A stretch of 64,000 nt of DNA from Haloprofundus salilacus (GCF_020150815.1 NZ_CP083723.1:310001-374000), one strand, 5' to 3'. Shown: positions 33,313 to 42,747, counted from the stretch's first letter. Numbers and translations: made by a program. Notes: a model not told the origin generated them from the sequence alone.

Positions 33313-34092
33313 GTGCCGCCGACTCACGACTACCACGTTCACTCGACGTACTCGGACGGCAAGTTCCTCTATCGGATGCTGCGCGCCGCCGAGGACGCCG
33401 GACTCGACGCCGTCGGGTTCGCCGACCACTGCAACGCCTCCGCTCGCGAGGAGGCCCGAGAGCGAACGTACCAGCTCGGATTCAACCTCGACCTGACGTA
33501 CCCGCGTCGACGGGCGGCCATCGACTCGCTCCGCGAGCAGTTCGACGTCCGCATCTTCGACGCCGTCGAGATGGACTACGACCCGCGCGACGAGGACGAG
33601 ATTCGCACCTTCCTCGACGACGCTGGGTTCGACTACGCCGTCGGGAGCGTCCACCGCCTCGACGGGACCAACGTCCACACGGAGGGCTTCTTCGCGGCGA
33701 AGTCCGAGACCGAACAGCAGACGTACGTCGACGACTACTTCGACAAGCTCGTCTCGCTCGTCGACTCGGAACTGTTCGAGATCGCCGCCCACGTCGACCT
33801 GGTCGAACGAAACCCCGCGCTCCGCGGCTACGCCACCCCGAGTCACTACGAGCGCGTCGCGGACGCGTTCGAACGCTCGCGGACGGTTCCCGAAATCAAC
33901 GCCGGGCGCGTCCTTCGCGACTACGGAGAGATTCACCCCTCGCCGCCGCTTCTCCAACTGCTGCTCGAACGCGGCGTCGGGTTCACAGTCGGCACCGACT
34001 CCCACCGCCCGCGCGAACTCAGAGAGCGATTGCCGGTGCTTCTCGACCACTTCGAGGAGTACGAAATCGAACCGGTTCGACTGTTCGACTGA
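33313..34092 (+). CDS. PHP-domain phosphoesterase (HisK-like)
   Basis: This 259-residue metal-dependent phosphoesterase has the PHP signature set: DYHVHSTYSDG at the N-terminus, GFADHCNAS near 37, a Glu/Asp site in AVEMDYDPR near 80, SVHRLDG near 112, AAHVDLVERN near 155, and GTDSHRP near 230. The architecture matches histidinol-phosphatase-like PHP proteins, though many relatives act on other phosphates, so the substrate is unsure. The frame is open upstream, but GTG 33313 places the first metal motif five residues in, as expected. The upstream 238-nt spacer shows no gene. Confidence 0.85.
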   Translation: MPPTHDYHVHSTYSDGKFLYRMLRAAEDAGLDAVGFADHCNASAREEARERTYQLGFNLDLTYPRRRAAIDSLREQFDVRIFDAVEMDYDPRDEDEIRTFLDDAGFDYAVGSVHRLDGTNVHTEGFFAAKSETEQQTYVDDYFDKLVSLVDSELFEIAAHVDLVERNPALRGYATPSHYERVADAFERSRTVPEINAGRVLRDYGEIHPSPPLLQLLLERGVGFTVGTDSHRPRELRERLPVLLDHFEEYEIEPVRLFD

Positions 34093-34136
34093 CGGTTACT
34101 CGTCGACGTCCGCCGTCTCCGCCGCCTCGTTCGCGT

Positions 34137-35219
34137 CTACTCGTTTTCCGCCCGGATATCCCCGTCCTCCGCCCGCACGTCCTCGTCTGTTCGTTCGACG
34201 CCCGGTACCTCCAGAATCAGGTCGGCACCGAACGCGCTCGCGGGCGTCTGATAGCCCGTCGGCGCGTCGTCGTCGAGCGTCTTCTCCGTGCAGAGCACCG
34301 CCGTCTCGGCCGTGAGCGCGTAAGCGTGCGGCGTCCGGAGCCGCGAGACGACGCGTTCGCCGTCTTCGGCGGTCGCCTCGCCCCAGACGTACACCGTCGC
34401 GTCCGCTCGCTCCTCGGCGCTCGGGTTCTCTGCGTAGCGGTCGGCCAGCCGTTTGAGCAGCCGTTTCGCCCGTTTCGTGTCGAGCAGCGGAGCGAGATAC
34501 CGCTGGAGTTTCATCGTCCGCCGCGTCGATTCCGGAAACGTCGAGTACACCTCGACGTTCGGGATGCCTGTCGTCGTGTACGCCGTCGAGACGTCGCCCC
34601 ACGGGATGGTGACGGCAGTGCGCCACCCCCGACCGAAGTCGATCTCGCGCGTCTTCCACCCGCTCGGAACCTGGTGGAGTCGGCCGTCTTCGCGAATCGC
34701 ACCGCCCTCCCCGAGACCCTCGATAGCCGTCTTCAGCGTCCCCGTCGACAGCGACCCCGAGGTGTCGAAGCCGAGCGCGAGGTGGGTCGCCTCCGGCAGC
34801 CGCTCGGCAAGGTGGGCGGCGAGACAGTCGGTCGGCACCACGTCGAACCCGACCCCCGGCAGGAGCGTGACACTCGCCTCCTCGGCCTCGTCGCTTCGGC
34901 GTTTCAGGCGCTCGAACACCTGAATCTCGCCGGTGATGTCGAGGTAGTTCGCCCCCACCTCGAGGCAGGCATCGACCATCGGTTCGGCCGTCTCCGAGAA
35001 CGGCCCGGCGCAGTTCAACACGGTGTGGGCGTCGCCGATGCGGTCGGCGACGGTGTCGAGGGAGGCGACGCGGGCGCGAACCCCGAGTTCGTCGGCTTGG
35101 TCGGTCACCTTCTCGGCGTCTCGGCCGACGAGAATCGGGTCGAGGCCACGCTCGACAGCCGTTTCGGCGACGAGCGACCCAGTGTACCCGTACGAGCCGT
35201 AGATGACGAGTTCGGACAT
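34137..35219 (-). CDS. Saccharopine-dehydrogenase-like NAD(P)-binding protein (trans-acting enoyl reductase type)
   Basis: This 360-residue protein has a Rossmann fold at the extreme N-terminus (VIYGSYGYTGSLVAETAVERG, GxxGxxG at about 8-13). TVLNCAGPFSETAEPMVDACLEVGANYLDITGE (about 70-102) is diagnostic of the SDR-like saccharopine dehydrogenase/enoyl reductase family. The closest characterised relatives are mycobacterial trans-acting enoyl reductases of lipid synthesis. In haloarchaea a role in isoprenoid or lipid reduction is possible but unproven. The C-terminus is acidic and probably disordered. It is divergent from the aldo/keto reductase gene. Confidence 0.82.
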   Translation of the reverse strand: MSELVIYGSYGYTGSLVAETAVERGLDPILVGRDAEKVTDQADELGVRARVASLDTVADRIGDAHTVLNCAGPFSETAEPMVDACLEVGANYLDITGEIQVFERLKRRSDEAEEASVTLLPGVGFDVVPTDCLAAHLAERLPEATHLALGFDTSGSLSTGTLKTAIEGLGEGGAIREDGRLHQVPSGWKTREIDFGRGWRTAVTIPWGDVSTAYTTTGIPNVEVYSTFPESTRRTMKLQRYLAPLLDTKRAKRLLKRLADRYAENPSAEERADATVYVWGEATAEDGERVVSRLRTPHAYALTAETAVLCTEKTLDDDAPTGYQTPASAFGADLILEVPGVERTDEDVRAEDGDIRAENE

Positions 35220-35337
35220 GTGTCACCGTACGAGAGCGCGGATGTTGGGCGTTGCGGCGCCTCTCACTGGGCGGGCGCGAAGCAGACGACTCTGCCGAGA
35301 CCGGAGACTTTTGGCGTCGCCTCCTCGAAGTGGACCC

Positions 35338-36138
35338 ATGGACTTTCCGCGACTCGGACTCGGCACGTACCAGAACACGGACCTCGACCAGTGCGCGACG
35401 AGCGTCGAGACGGCCATCGACGTCGGCTACCGCCATATCGACACCGCGCAGGGCTACGACAACGAGGAAGCCGTCGGCGACGGGATCGATTCGGCGGATA
35501 TCGACCGAGACGACCTGTTCGTCGCCACCAAACTCGACACCGCGAATCTCGGCTACGACGACGTCATCGAGACGGGCCGTGAGAGCGCCGAGAAACTCGG
35601 TGTCGACACCATCGACCTGCTGTACGTCCACTGGCCGCTGAACACCTACGACCCCGAGGAGACGCTTCCGGCGCTCGACGAACTCCGCGACGAGGGCGTC
35701 ATCGAGCACGTCGGTCTGAGCAACTTCCGCCCCGACCAACTTGACGAGGCGAACGACCACCTCGACGCGCCCATCTTCGCTCACCAGGTCGAGATGCACC
35801 CGATGCTCCAGCAGGAGGAGCTCCGCGAGTACGCCCGCGAGGACGACCACTGGCTGGTCGCGTACTGTCCCATCGCCCGCAACGACGTCGCCGAAGTCCC
35901 CGAGATTCAAGACGTCGCCGAGAAGCACGAGGCGACGCCCGCGCAGGTGAGTCTCGCGTGGTTGCTCTCGAAGGACGAAGTCGCGCCGATCCCGAAGGCG
36001 ACCGGCGAGGACCACATCCGCCAGAACTTCGAGGTGAAGGAACTCGAACTCGACGACAAGGACGTCTCGACCATCGACGCGCTCGATCGCGAGGAGCGCA
36101 TCGTCGACTTCGACGACGCGCCGTGGAACCAGGTCTGA
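35338..36138 (+). CDS. Aldo/keto reductase
   Basis: This 266-residue NADPH-dependent TIM-barrel oxidoreductase has the full AKR tetrad: Asp and Tyr in YRHIDTAQGYDNEEAVG (about 33-50), Lys in VATKLD (near 66) and His in LLYVHWP (near 100). The C-terminal cofactor loop PIPKATGEDHIRQN is present near 220. It would reduce an aldehyde or ketone; the physiological substrate is unknown. The ATG at 35338 begins MDFPRLGLGTYQN, a canonical family start. Confidence 0.92.
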   Translation: MDFPRLGLGTYQNTDLDQCATSVETAIDVGYRHIDTAQGYDNEEAVGDGIDSADIDRDDLFVATKLDTANLGYDDVIETGRESAEKLGVDTIDLLYVHWPLNTYDPEETLPALDELRDEGVIEHVGLSNFRPDQLDEANDHLDAPIFAHQVEMHPMLQQEELREYAREDDHWLVAYCPIARNDVAEVPEIQDVAEKHEATPAQVSLAWLLSKDEVAPIPKATGEDHIRQNFEVKELELDDKDVSTIDALDREERIVDFDDAPWNQV

Positions 36139-36382
36139 GCGCCCGAACGGGTAATTTCGACGCGGTCTCGACCGCGTAATTACTTTCACCGTGGTTGGCT
36201 TGCGCTTATTGCAGCGAGAGCCGTCTGAGTAAAACGCGAGCATCAGCAGTCGTCGGTGGTGGGACACCGACGCAGTGCTCGTTCCCCTGAGGAGGATTGA
36301 GCATGTGGAGAAAGACGCGTTTACGACAAAGGCGTTTCGACGAACAGCACGAGAGATACCGTCGCGTTGGCGGAGGTGCACG

Positions 36383-36775
36383 ATGAGCGACGCCGACGAA
36401 GGCGAGAACGGCGAAAGCGACGAGAACACCGAGAGCAGCGAGGCCTCGGAGGACCCCGAGAACATCGGCGGAGACGCGACCGCCGAAAACAGGGAGGGCG
36501 CCGGGAGCGCCGGAAGCGACGAAAGGGACGGGAGCGTCGGAAGTGACGAAAACGCCGAGAGCGCTGCGAGACGGGGTCAAACCCGCACGGTCGTTGCCGT
36601 CGCGCTCCTCTTCTCGCTGCTCGGCGCGACGCTCCCGCGGTTGGCGAGCGGCGACCCGCTCGCGGCGTGGGAGGTTCTCCTACTCTCGACGCTCGGTCTC
36701 GCGGCGGGCGTCGCGACGCTCGGCGGGGACTCGGTTCGAACCGCCGCCGCCGTGTTTCGCGAGAGCGGCCCGTAG
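36383..36775 (+). CDS. Acidic-tailed small membrane protein, unknown function
   Basis: A 130-residue protein with an unusually long acidic low-complexity N-terminus (about residues 1-65, rich in Glu, Asp, Ser and Gly in loose repeats). Two hydrophobic helices follow (about 72-92 and 98-118). The DNA of the acidic part is built from GAA/GAC/AGC-type codons and is repetitive. An upstream in-frame GTG at 36275 would add a basic extension unlike haloarchaeal proteins. Function unknown; it is convergent with the MFS gene. Confidence 0.6.
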   Translation: MSDADEGENGESDENTESSEASEDPENIGGDATAENREGAGSAGSDERDGSVGSDENAESAARRGQTRTVVAVALLFSLLGATLPRLASGDPLAAWEVLLLSTLGLAAGVATLGGDSVRTAAAVFRESGP

Positions 36776-36804
36776 CAGACGCACACAGTCGGCGTCTCCG
36801 TCGG

Positions 36805-37983
36805 TCAGGCGACGGGTCGTCCCAGCGCCCGCATCGCCCCCGCGCCGACGACCAACACGACACCGAACAGCGCCAGCGCGCCGAGCGGTGACGTCGCGTC
36901 GGCGACGACGCCGCCGATAACCTCGAACGGGACCGCCGCCAGCGAGTAAACCATCGACGCCGAGGAGAGCACCGTCGCCCGGCCGACCGAGTCGATGCGG
37001 TCGTTCAGATACTGGTTGCCGAGCGTGACCGAGGCGGTGTTGACCGCGCGGGCAACGAAGAACGCCGGAACGGCGAGGATCGGCGCGACCCACAGCGCCG
37101 CGAACAGCGCGCCCACGAGGAACGGCACCGCGGCGAACCAGCGACGGATGCCGACCCGGCGGCGGAGCCAACCGGTCCGGTAGCTCACGGCGGCGGCGAC
37201 GAGCGTGAACCCCGCGTAGACGACACCGACGGCGGTTTTCGTCGCCGACTCGGGGACGCCCGCCGCGAGCGCGACGTCCTGAGCGACTGGCTGGTCGAAG
37301 ATGTACGTCATCTGGACGACGCCGAACAGCAGCGCGAAGTAGAGCACGAACGCCCGCAGCGGCGGCCTCGCGAGCCGTTCGCGAATCACGCGGACCGCCG
37401 CGGCGACGGTGAAGGTGTCGGCGTCTTCGTCGCCGGTCTCCGGCACCGACAGAAGCACGGGGATGCCGAGCGCCGTCACCGCCGCCGTCGCGAAGAACGG
37501 CAACCGAAAGCTGTCGTCCGCCAGCGCCCCGCCTACGGGGGCGGTCAGCGCGCCGACAGCGAGACCGAGCGCCGTCGCGCGACCCTTGACGGCGGCGAAC
37601 TCCGCGGTCGCGTTCCGTTCGGCCAGCAGTTCGTAGAGCCACGCGTCGTCGCTGCCGGAGCGGAACGTCTGGCCGACGGCCCAGCCCCCGTAGACAAGCG
37701 CGAACTCCCAGAACGTCGTCGACAGCCCCATCCCGGCGGTCGCGAGCGTGACGACGACGGTTCCGACGAGCATGCCGTTGCGTCGCCCGATTCGGTCGCC
37801 GACGTAGCCCGTCGGTATCTCGGCGGCGACGAGTCCGACCCACCAGACTGCGTTGAGAAGCCCGACCTCCGCGAACGAGAGCCCTTGCGCGCGAACGAAC
37901 AGAATCCAGATGGCGGCGGTGAAACTCGCGTACGTCGTCGTCACGTAGGCGAAGTATTTGGCGTAGACGCTGAACCGGACCAT
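36805..37983 (-). CDS. MFS family transporter
   Basis: A 392-residue membrane protein with about 12 predicted helices in two six-helix halves. It carries the MFS loop 2-3 motif EIPTGYVGDRIGRRNGMLVG (about 56-75, G-x-x-x-D-R-x-G-R-R). The inter-domain loop holds PETGDEDADTFTVAAAVRVIRERLARPP (about 185-215). It resembles the drug/solute efflux branch. The substrate cannot be inferred, and neighbours give no clue. Confidence 0.9.
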   Translation of the reverse strand: MVRFSVYAKYFAYVTTTYASFTAAIWILFVRAQGLSFAEVGLLNAVWWVGLVAAEIPTGYVGDRIGRRNGMLVGTVVVTLATAGMGLSTTFWEFALVYGGWAVGQTFRSGSDDAWLYELLAERNATAEFAAVKGRATALGLAVGALTAPVGGALADDSFRLPFFATAAVTALGIPVLLSVPETGDEDADTFTVAAAVRVIRERLARPPLRAFVLYFALLFGVVQMTYIFDQPVAQDVALAAGVPESATKTAVGVVYAGFTLVAAAVSYRTGWLRRRVGIRRWFAAVPFLVGALFAALWVAPILAVPAFFVARAVNTASVTLGNQYLNDRIDSVGRATVLSSASMVYSLAAVPFEVIGGVVADATSPLGALALFGVVLVVGAGAMRALGRPVA

Positions 37984-38116
37984 CTTCCGGCGTGACCAAC
38001 CGGCGTCAACCGTTCTAAGCTATCGGTTCGCGGCCGTCGCCGACGGCGGAGTAGTTCACCCCTCCCCGCCGGTCGACGGACGCCGACGAGGGCTCACGTC
38101 CCACTCTCGACTTTGT

Positions 38117-38125
38117 ACTAAGTAT
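38117..38125 (+). promoter_or_regulatory. Box A promoter of the E1 alpha/beta operon
   Basis: ACTAAGTAT is centred about 30 nt upstream of the ATG at 38151 and would give a very short leader for the dicistronic E1 transcript. Confidence 0.5.
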
Positions 38126-38150
38126 CTCCTCGCTGTACAGTTCCATACTC

Positions 38151-39227
38151 ATGCCGCGAGAAACTGTCTTCGAACACTCGATAGACCACGTGGAGGTGTT
38201 GGCCCCCGACGGGAGCGTCGACTCGGAGTTGGACCCGGAGCTTTCCGAGGACGACCTGCTCGAGATGTACTGGACGATGAAACGGTCCCGGCGGCTCGAC
38301 GAGCGCGCTATCGCCCTCCAGCGACGGGGTGAGCTCGGAACGTACGCGCCCGCCACCGGACAGGAGGCCGCGCAGGTCGGCAGCGCCCACGCGCTCGCCG
38401 ACGAGGACTGGATGGTGACGTCGTTCCGCGAGAGCCCCGCCTACCTCGCCCGGGAGACGCCGCCGCACATGCTGCTGTGGTACGCGATGGGGATGGAAGA
38501 AGGCGCTGCGACTCCGCGCGAGAGTCGGAACATGCCGCCGTCGATTCCGGTCGGGTCGCAGGCGCTGCACGGGGCCGGACTGGGGTGGGCACAGGAGATC
38601 GCCGACGAGAGTGCCGCGTCGCTCGTCTACTTCGGCGACGGTGCGACTTCGGAGGGCGACGTGTACGAGGCGACCAACCTCGCCGGCGTCTTCGACGCCC
38701 ACACCGTCTTTCTCTGTCAGAACAACCAGTACGCCATCTCGGTCCCCCGCGCGCAGCAGACCCGCGCGGAGACGCTGGCGCAGAAAGCCGTCGCCGCCGG
38801 TATCGAGGGCGTCCAGGTCGACGGAAACGACGTGCTCGGCACCTACGCGGTGGTTCGCGACGCCCTCGAGAGCGCCCGCGACGGCAACCCGGTGTTCGTC
38901 GAGGCGTTAACATATCGCCGCTCGCTGCACACCACCTCCGACGACCCGTCCGTGTATCGCAAAGAGGAGGAGGAAGACGAGTGGGAGACGCGCGACCCCA
39001 TCGCGCGGTTCGAGACGTACCTCCGCGACCGCGGGGTTCTGGACGACGACCGTATCTCGGACGTCGAGGCGTCCGTCGAAGACGAACTCCGCGAGGAGAT
39101 CCGACTGGCGAACGAGGGACGCGAGGCGGTCGACCCCGAGGAGATGTTCGACTACGTCTTCGAGGCGAAGTTTCCGGAGTTAGAGCGCCAGCGCGCCGCG
39201 TTCAGGGGGGAAAACGATGGCCGATAA
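38151..39227 (+). CDS. 2-oxoacid dehydrogenase E1 component, alpha subunit
   Basis: This 358-residue thiamine-diphosphate enzyme subunit (pyruvate or branched-chain 2-oxoacid dehydrogenase E1 alpha) has the TPP motif GDGATSEGDVYEATNLAGVFDAHTVFLCQNNQYAIS at about 162-197 (GDG...NN). The phosphorylation-loop-like region YRRSLHTTSDDPSVYRKEEE lies near 255. MKRSRRLDERAIALQRRGELGTYAPATGQEA opens the catalytic fold. It overlaps the beta-subunit gene by 11 nt. Neither an E2 acyltransferase nor E3 gene follows, so the complex must borrow them or work differently. Substrate specificity (pyruvate versus branched-chain) cannot be fixed by eye. Confidence 0.93.
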   Translation: MPRETVFEHSIDHVEVLAPDGSVDSELDPELSEDDLLEMYWTMKRSRRLDERAIALQRRGELGTYAPATGQEAAQVGSAHALADEDWMVTSFRESPAYLARETPPHMLLWYAMGMEEGAATPRESRNMPPSIPVGSQALHGAGLGWAQEIADESAASLVYFGDGATSEGDVYEATNLAGVFDAHTVFLCQNNQYAISVPRAQQTRAETLAQKAVAAGIEGVQVDGNDVLGTYAVVRDALESARDGNPVFVEALTYRRSLHTTSDDPSVYRKEEEEDEWETRDPIARFETYLRDRGVLDDDRISDVEASVEDELREEIRLANEGREAVDPEEMFDYVFEAKFPELERQRAAFRGENDGR

Positions 39228-40185
39228 GCAGCGACTCGTCGAGGCCGTCCGAAACACGCTGTTCGAGGAGATGCAACGCGACGAGGGAGTCGTCGTCTAC
39301 GGGCAGGACGTCGGCAGAAACGGCGGCGTCTTCAGAGCGACGCAGGGGCTCATCGACGAGTACCCGAACCGTGTCTACGACGCCCCGGTCGCCGAAGCGG
39401 GTATCGTCGGCCTCGGCGTCGGTCTCGCCGCCTACGGCTTCACGCCTGTCCCCGAGATCGAGTTCTCGGGGTTCATGTTGCAGGCGTTCCACCAGATACA
39501 GCAGCACGTCGCCCGCCTGCGGAGCCGGACGCGCGGCGAACTCAACTGTCCGATGACCATCCGCGCACCGTACGGCGGCGGCATCCACGCGCTCGAACAC
39601 CACTCCGAGAGTTTCGAGGCTGGATACGCTCACACCCCGGGGCTGAAAGTCGTCGTCCCGTCGACCCCCGCCGACGCGAAGGGACTGCTGACGACCGCCA
39701 TCCGCGACCCGGACCCGGTCGTCTTCTTCGAGCCGACGCGCCTCTACCGAGCGTTCCGCGAGGAGATTCCCGACGGCGACCACACAGTCCCGCTCGGCGA
39801 GGCCGACGTGGTTCAGGAGGGCGAGGACGTGACGGTGGTGGCGTGGGGAGCGATGCGCCACCGCGCGCTCGACGCGGCCGAGGACGTCGACGCGAGCGTC
39901 GAGGTTATCGACCCGAGGAGCATAGTCCCCTTCGACACCGAGACGGTGCTAGAGTCGATTCGGAAGACCGGTCGGTGTGTCGTCGTCCACGAAGCGCCCA
40001 AAACGGGAGGAATGGCCGCCGAGATAATCGCCCGCATCAACGACCGGGCGCTCTACTACCTCGAAACGCCGGTCCAGCGGGTCACGGGCTACGACGTGCC
40101 GTACCCGCTGTTCGCCAGAGAGGACGAGTACGTTCCGGACGAAGACCGGATTCGACGGGGTATCGAGCGGGCGCTGTCAGGCTAA
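39217..40185 (+). CDS. 2-oxoacid dehydrogenase E1 component, beta subunit
   Basis: This 322-residue partner of the alpha subunit forms the heterotetrameric E1. Conserved stretches are VVYGQDVGRNGGVFRATQGL (about 27-46), APVAEAGIVGLGVGLAAYG with the catalytic Glu (near 65), EIEFSGFMLQAFHQIQQHVARLR and IRAPYGGGIHALEHHSES. The C-terminal domain has VVHEAPKTGGMAAEIIARI near 265. It starts 11 nt inside the end of the alpha gene. The downstream gene is convergent, so the operon contains E1 only. Confidence 0.93.
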   Translation: MADKQRLVEAVRNTLFEEMQRDEGVVVYGQDVGRNGGVFRATQGLIDEYPNRVYDAPVAEAGIVGLGVGLAAYGFTPVPEIEFSGFMLQAFHQIQQHVARLRSRTRGELNCPMTIRAPYGGGIHALEHHSESFEAGYAHTPGLKVVVPSTPADAKGLLTTAIRDPDPVVFFEPTRLYRAFREEIPDGDHTVPLGEADVVQEGEDVTVVAWGAMRHRALDAAEDVDASVEVIDPRSIVPFDTETVLESIRKTGRCVVVHEAPKTGGMAAEIIARINDRALYYLETPVQRVTGYDVPYPLFAREDEYVPDEDRIRRGIERALSG

Positions 40186-40209
40186 CCCGACTCGCGCGCT
40201 TCCGCTCCG

Positions 40210-40470
40210 CTACGCAGCGTCGTCGTTGCGTTCCATGTAGTCGCGCGCCGCCGAGAGCGCCTTGTCGAACTCCGTCGGGTTCTCGGTCAGCGGGGTCTGA
40301 TGCGACGCCGCGAGTTCGTCGCGCGGCACGGAGTACGCGGTCCAGCCGTCGCCTTCTCGGGTGCAGACGACGCGCTCGTCGGGACCGAGCCACGAGCGAA
40401 CGTCGTCGTCGCTCTCCTCGGTCTCCCAGCCGGACGGTGCCTCCTCGGGGTGATCGGTGGGGGAGCTCAT
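40210..40470 (-). CDS. Small acidic haloarchaeal protein, unknown function
   Basis: This 86-residue acidic protein runs GWETEESDDDVRSWLGPDERVVCTREGDGWTAYSVPRDELAASHQTPLTENPTEFDKALSAARDYME. The centre has a compact beta pattern, followed by a C-terminal helix. There are no metal-binding or membrane features. The start at 40470 (MSSPTDHPEE) is preferred, because upstream sequence lies within the divergent regulator's promoter and coding start. It is convergent with the E1 beta gene 24 nt away. Confidence 0.68.
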   Translation of the reverse strand: MSSPTDHPEEAPSGWETEESDDDVRSWLGPDERVVCTREGDGWTAYSVPRDELAASHQTPLTENPTEFDKALSAARDYMERNDDAA

Positions 40471-40600
40471 CTCGGGAGGGTAGTCCGGTTCCAGACGGAT
40501 AGCTGTTCGCCGCCTGCCCTCGGCGTCGTCACTGAAGCGAACTTCAGTAACGAGACCAAGGGACGCAACGGTTTTGTCCCGGGCATCGAAACGTGTTGAC

Positions 40601-41518
40601 ATGAGCCAACCTGTCGAAAGCGAGTCGGCGGTCCCCGACGACGCCGGCATCGCCCCTGCTGAGGCGTTCGCCCTCCTCGGCAACGACACGCGAATCGAGA
40701 TTCTTCAGGCGCTTTTGGACGAGGACGGCTCCGAAGAACCGGTGTCGTTCTCGGAACTGTACGATCGCGTCGACATCGACGACAGCGCCCACTTCAACTA
40801 CCACCTGAAGAAGCTCACTGACCACTTCGTCCGCCGAACCGACGAGGGGTACTCCTTTCGCTACCCCGGCTGGAAGGTGGTCCGCGCCGTCTTCGCGGGG
40901 ACGTTCACCGACCGCGCCGAACTCGACCCGTTCGACGCCGAGGGCGACTGTTACGACTGCGGCGGCGACCTGCAGGCGTGGTACGCCGAGGAACGGCTCA
41001 CCATCGCCTGCGGCGACTGCGGGACGATACACGTCAGCTACCCGTTCCCCCCGGGGGGGCTGGACGACCGGACGCCCGAAGAACTGCTGCAGGCGTTCCA
41101 CCACCACGTCCGCCACCACTACTGTCTGGCCGCAGACGGCGTCTGTCCCGAGTGCATGGGTCGGATGGAGACGACGCTCAGCCGAGAGACCGAGTATCCC
41201 GGTCTCGACGTGCAGGTGACCCACGAGTGCCGCCGGTGTCACAACCGCCTGCACTCAGCCGTCGGTCTCAACCTGTTGGACAACGCCGACGTGATGACGT
41301 TCCACGCCGAGCGCGGCGTCGACTTGAGCACGCGGCCGTTCTGGACGTTCCCGTGGTGCGTCAGCGACCGGCGGACCGAAATCGTCTCCTGCGACCCTCT
41401 GGAGGTCCGACTCGACATCCCCTGCGGCGGCGACTCGATGTGTGTCGTCCTCGACGACTCGCTGAACGTCCTCGACGTAGATGGCTGTGCGCGGCCGGTC
41501 GGCGCGGCCGAAGAGTAG
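40601..41518 (+). CDS. Winged-helix (ArsR-like) protein with zinc-binding cysteines
   Basis: This 305-residue protein begins with an ArsR-type winged helix (AFALLGNDTRIEILQALLDED, VSFSELYDRVDIDDSAHFNYHLKKLTDHFVRR, about 22-82). The remainder carries three Cys-pair sites: CYDCGGD...CGDCGTIHV (about 111-138), CPECMGRM...CRRCHNRL (about 180-220), and lone Cys near the C-terminus. These probably form zinc ribbons. This layout is frequent among haloarchaeal HTH/zinc proteins. The ATG at 40601 is preceded by promoter-like spacing. Targets are unknown; the FNT gene downstream is a candidate by position. Confidence 0.83.
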   Translation: MSQPVESESAVPDDAGIAPAEAFALLGNDTRIEILQALLDEDGSEEPVSFSELYDRVDIDDSAHFNYHLKKLTDHFVRRTDEGYSFRYPGWKVVRAVFAGTFTDRAELDPFDAEGDCYDCGGDLQAWYAEERLTIACGDCGTIHVSYPFPPGGLDDRTPEELLQAFHHHVRHHYCLAADGVCPECMGRMETTLSRETEYPGLDVQVTHECRRCHNRLHSAVGLNLLDNADVMTFHAERGVDLSTRPFWTFPWCVSDRRTEIVSCDPLEVRLDIPCGGDSMCVVLDDSLNVLDVDGCARPVGAAEE

Positions 41519-41711
41519 CCCGCCGAATCGCCGAACCGCCGAACCAACGCAGGACGCAGCACTATCTCGACGCGACGAAGCGACGTGTAGATTTTCGGTT
41601 CCGTCGGCGGGTACCGCACTGTGCCGAATAATTACGTACGAGGCGACCGTCTTTTCGATATGGTTACGCCATCGACTCCATCGCTCGTCGCGATCAAAGG
41701 CGGTCGGTACT

Positions 41712-42524
41712 GTGGCTGAACCGGACGGGGGCGAGACGCCGGCACGATTCTTCGGCGAGCAGCTTCCGGTGCGCGAGATCCTCGAGATGCAGATCGACGA
41801 GGGGTTACACGAGATGAACCGCGAACTCGACGGGCTGTTTCTCTCGGGGCTGTCGGCGGGGCTCGACATCGGGTTCGGACCGCTGCTGATGGCCGTCGTG
41901 CTCACGCTTTCCGCCGGCAGCTACGGCGACCTGCCGACCGAAGTGCTGCTCGCCAGCGCCTACTCCATCGGCTTCATCTTCGTCGTTCTCGGGCGGTCGG
42001 AGCTGTTCACCGAACACACGACGCTGGCGGTGCTCCCCGTCATCGACGGACAGGCCTCGTGGAGCGACCTCGGACGGCTCTGGTCGGTGATATTCGCGAG
42101 CAACGTGCTCGGCGGACTTGTGTTCACGGCGTTCGTCGTGACCGTCATCCCGGACCTCGGCGTCGCCAACCCCGAATCGTTCGTCACCGTCGCCGAGAAA
42201 CTCGTCCACCACAGCAGCTCGGGGATGTTCTGGTCGGCCGTCCTCGCCGGCTGGTTGATGGGACTGCTCTCGTGGCTCGTCACCGCCGCGCAGGGGACGA
42301 TGAGCCGCGTGCTCATCGTCTGGCTCGTGACGGCCTCCATCGGCATCCTCCACCTCCCGCACTCCATCGCAGGCAACGTTGAGGTGCTGTTCGGCCTGTT
42401 TATCGCCCCCGAGATAACGTTCGCCGACTACGGCCGGTTCCTGGTACTCGCGACGCTCGGCAACGCAGTCGGCGGGTCGGTGTTCGTCGCCCTCCTGAAG
42501 TACGGACACGTGAGTCGAGGGTGA
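41712..42524 (+). CDS. Formate/nitrite transporter (FNT) family channel
   Basis: This 270-residue protein of the FocA/NirC family has about six membrane helices (the first near 40-63, with FLSGLSAGLDIGFGPLLMAVV). It has the conserved re-entrant segments GRSELFTEHTTLAVLPV (about 96-112) and TAAQGTMSRVLIVWLVT with IGILHLPHSIAGNVEVLFG (about 205-225), containing the central His. FNT pentamers conduct formate, nitrite, hydrosulfide or similar monovalent anions. The substrate is unknown; no formate or nitrite enzyme is adjacent. It starts with GTG 41712 (VAEPDGGETPARFFG), because upstream frame is low-quality. Confidence 0.88.
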   Translation: MAEPDGGETPARFFGEQLPVREILEMQIDEGLHEMNRELDGLFLSGLSAGLDIGFGPLLMAVVLTLSAGSYGDLPTEVLLASAYSIGFIFVVLGRSELFTEHTTLAVLPVIDGQASWSDLGRLWSVIFASNVLGGLVFTAFVVTVIPDLGVANPESFVTVAEKLVHHSSSGMFWSAVLAGWLMGLLSWLVTAAQGTMSRVLIVWLVTASIGILHLPHSIAGNVEVLFGLFIAPEITFADYGRFLVLATLGNAVGGSVFVALLKYGHVSRG

Positions 42525-42747
42525 CGAACACGGCTCCGAGAGGGTCGGGCGGCGACTACGGCGTCGCCCGGTGAACGTCCGCGGGAACGAGAGCCGAAGC
42601 GTTTGCGGGAGCGGGAGTCGAGATGGGTGGCCACACCCGTCCCTGAATGTCAGTCCGCACCTCCCTTCTAGGGAAGCGACGGAAAGAACGCTCTGGCCCG
42701 ATAGTCGAAAGGCGAGAGAGGTACTCTCGCTCGATATCGGACCGAGA

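Noticed and set aside
34096-36465. Minus-strand open frame (789 codons) crossing three genes
   Set aside because: It covers parts of the enoyl-reductase-like, aldo/keto reductase and acidic membrane protein genes and has no coherent domain. The real genes in other frames explain the region.
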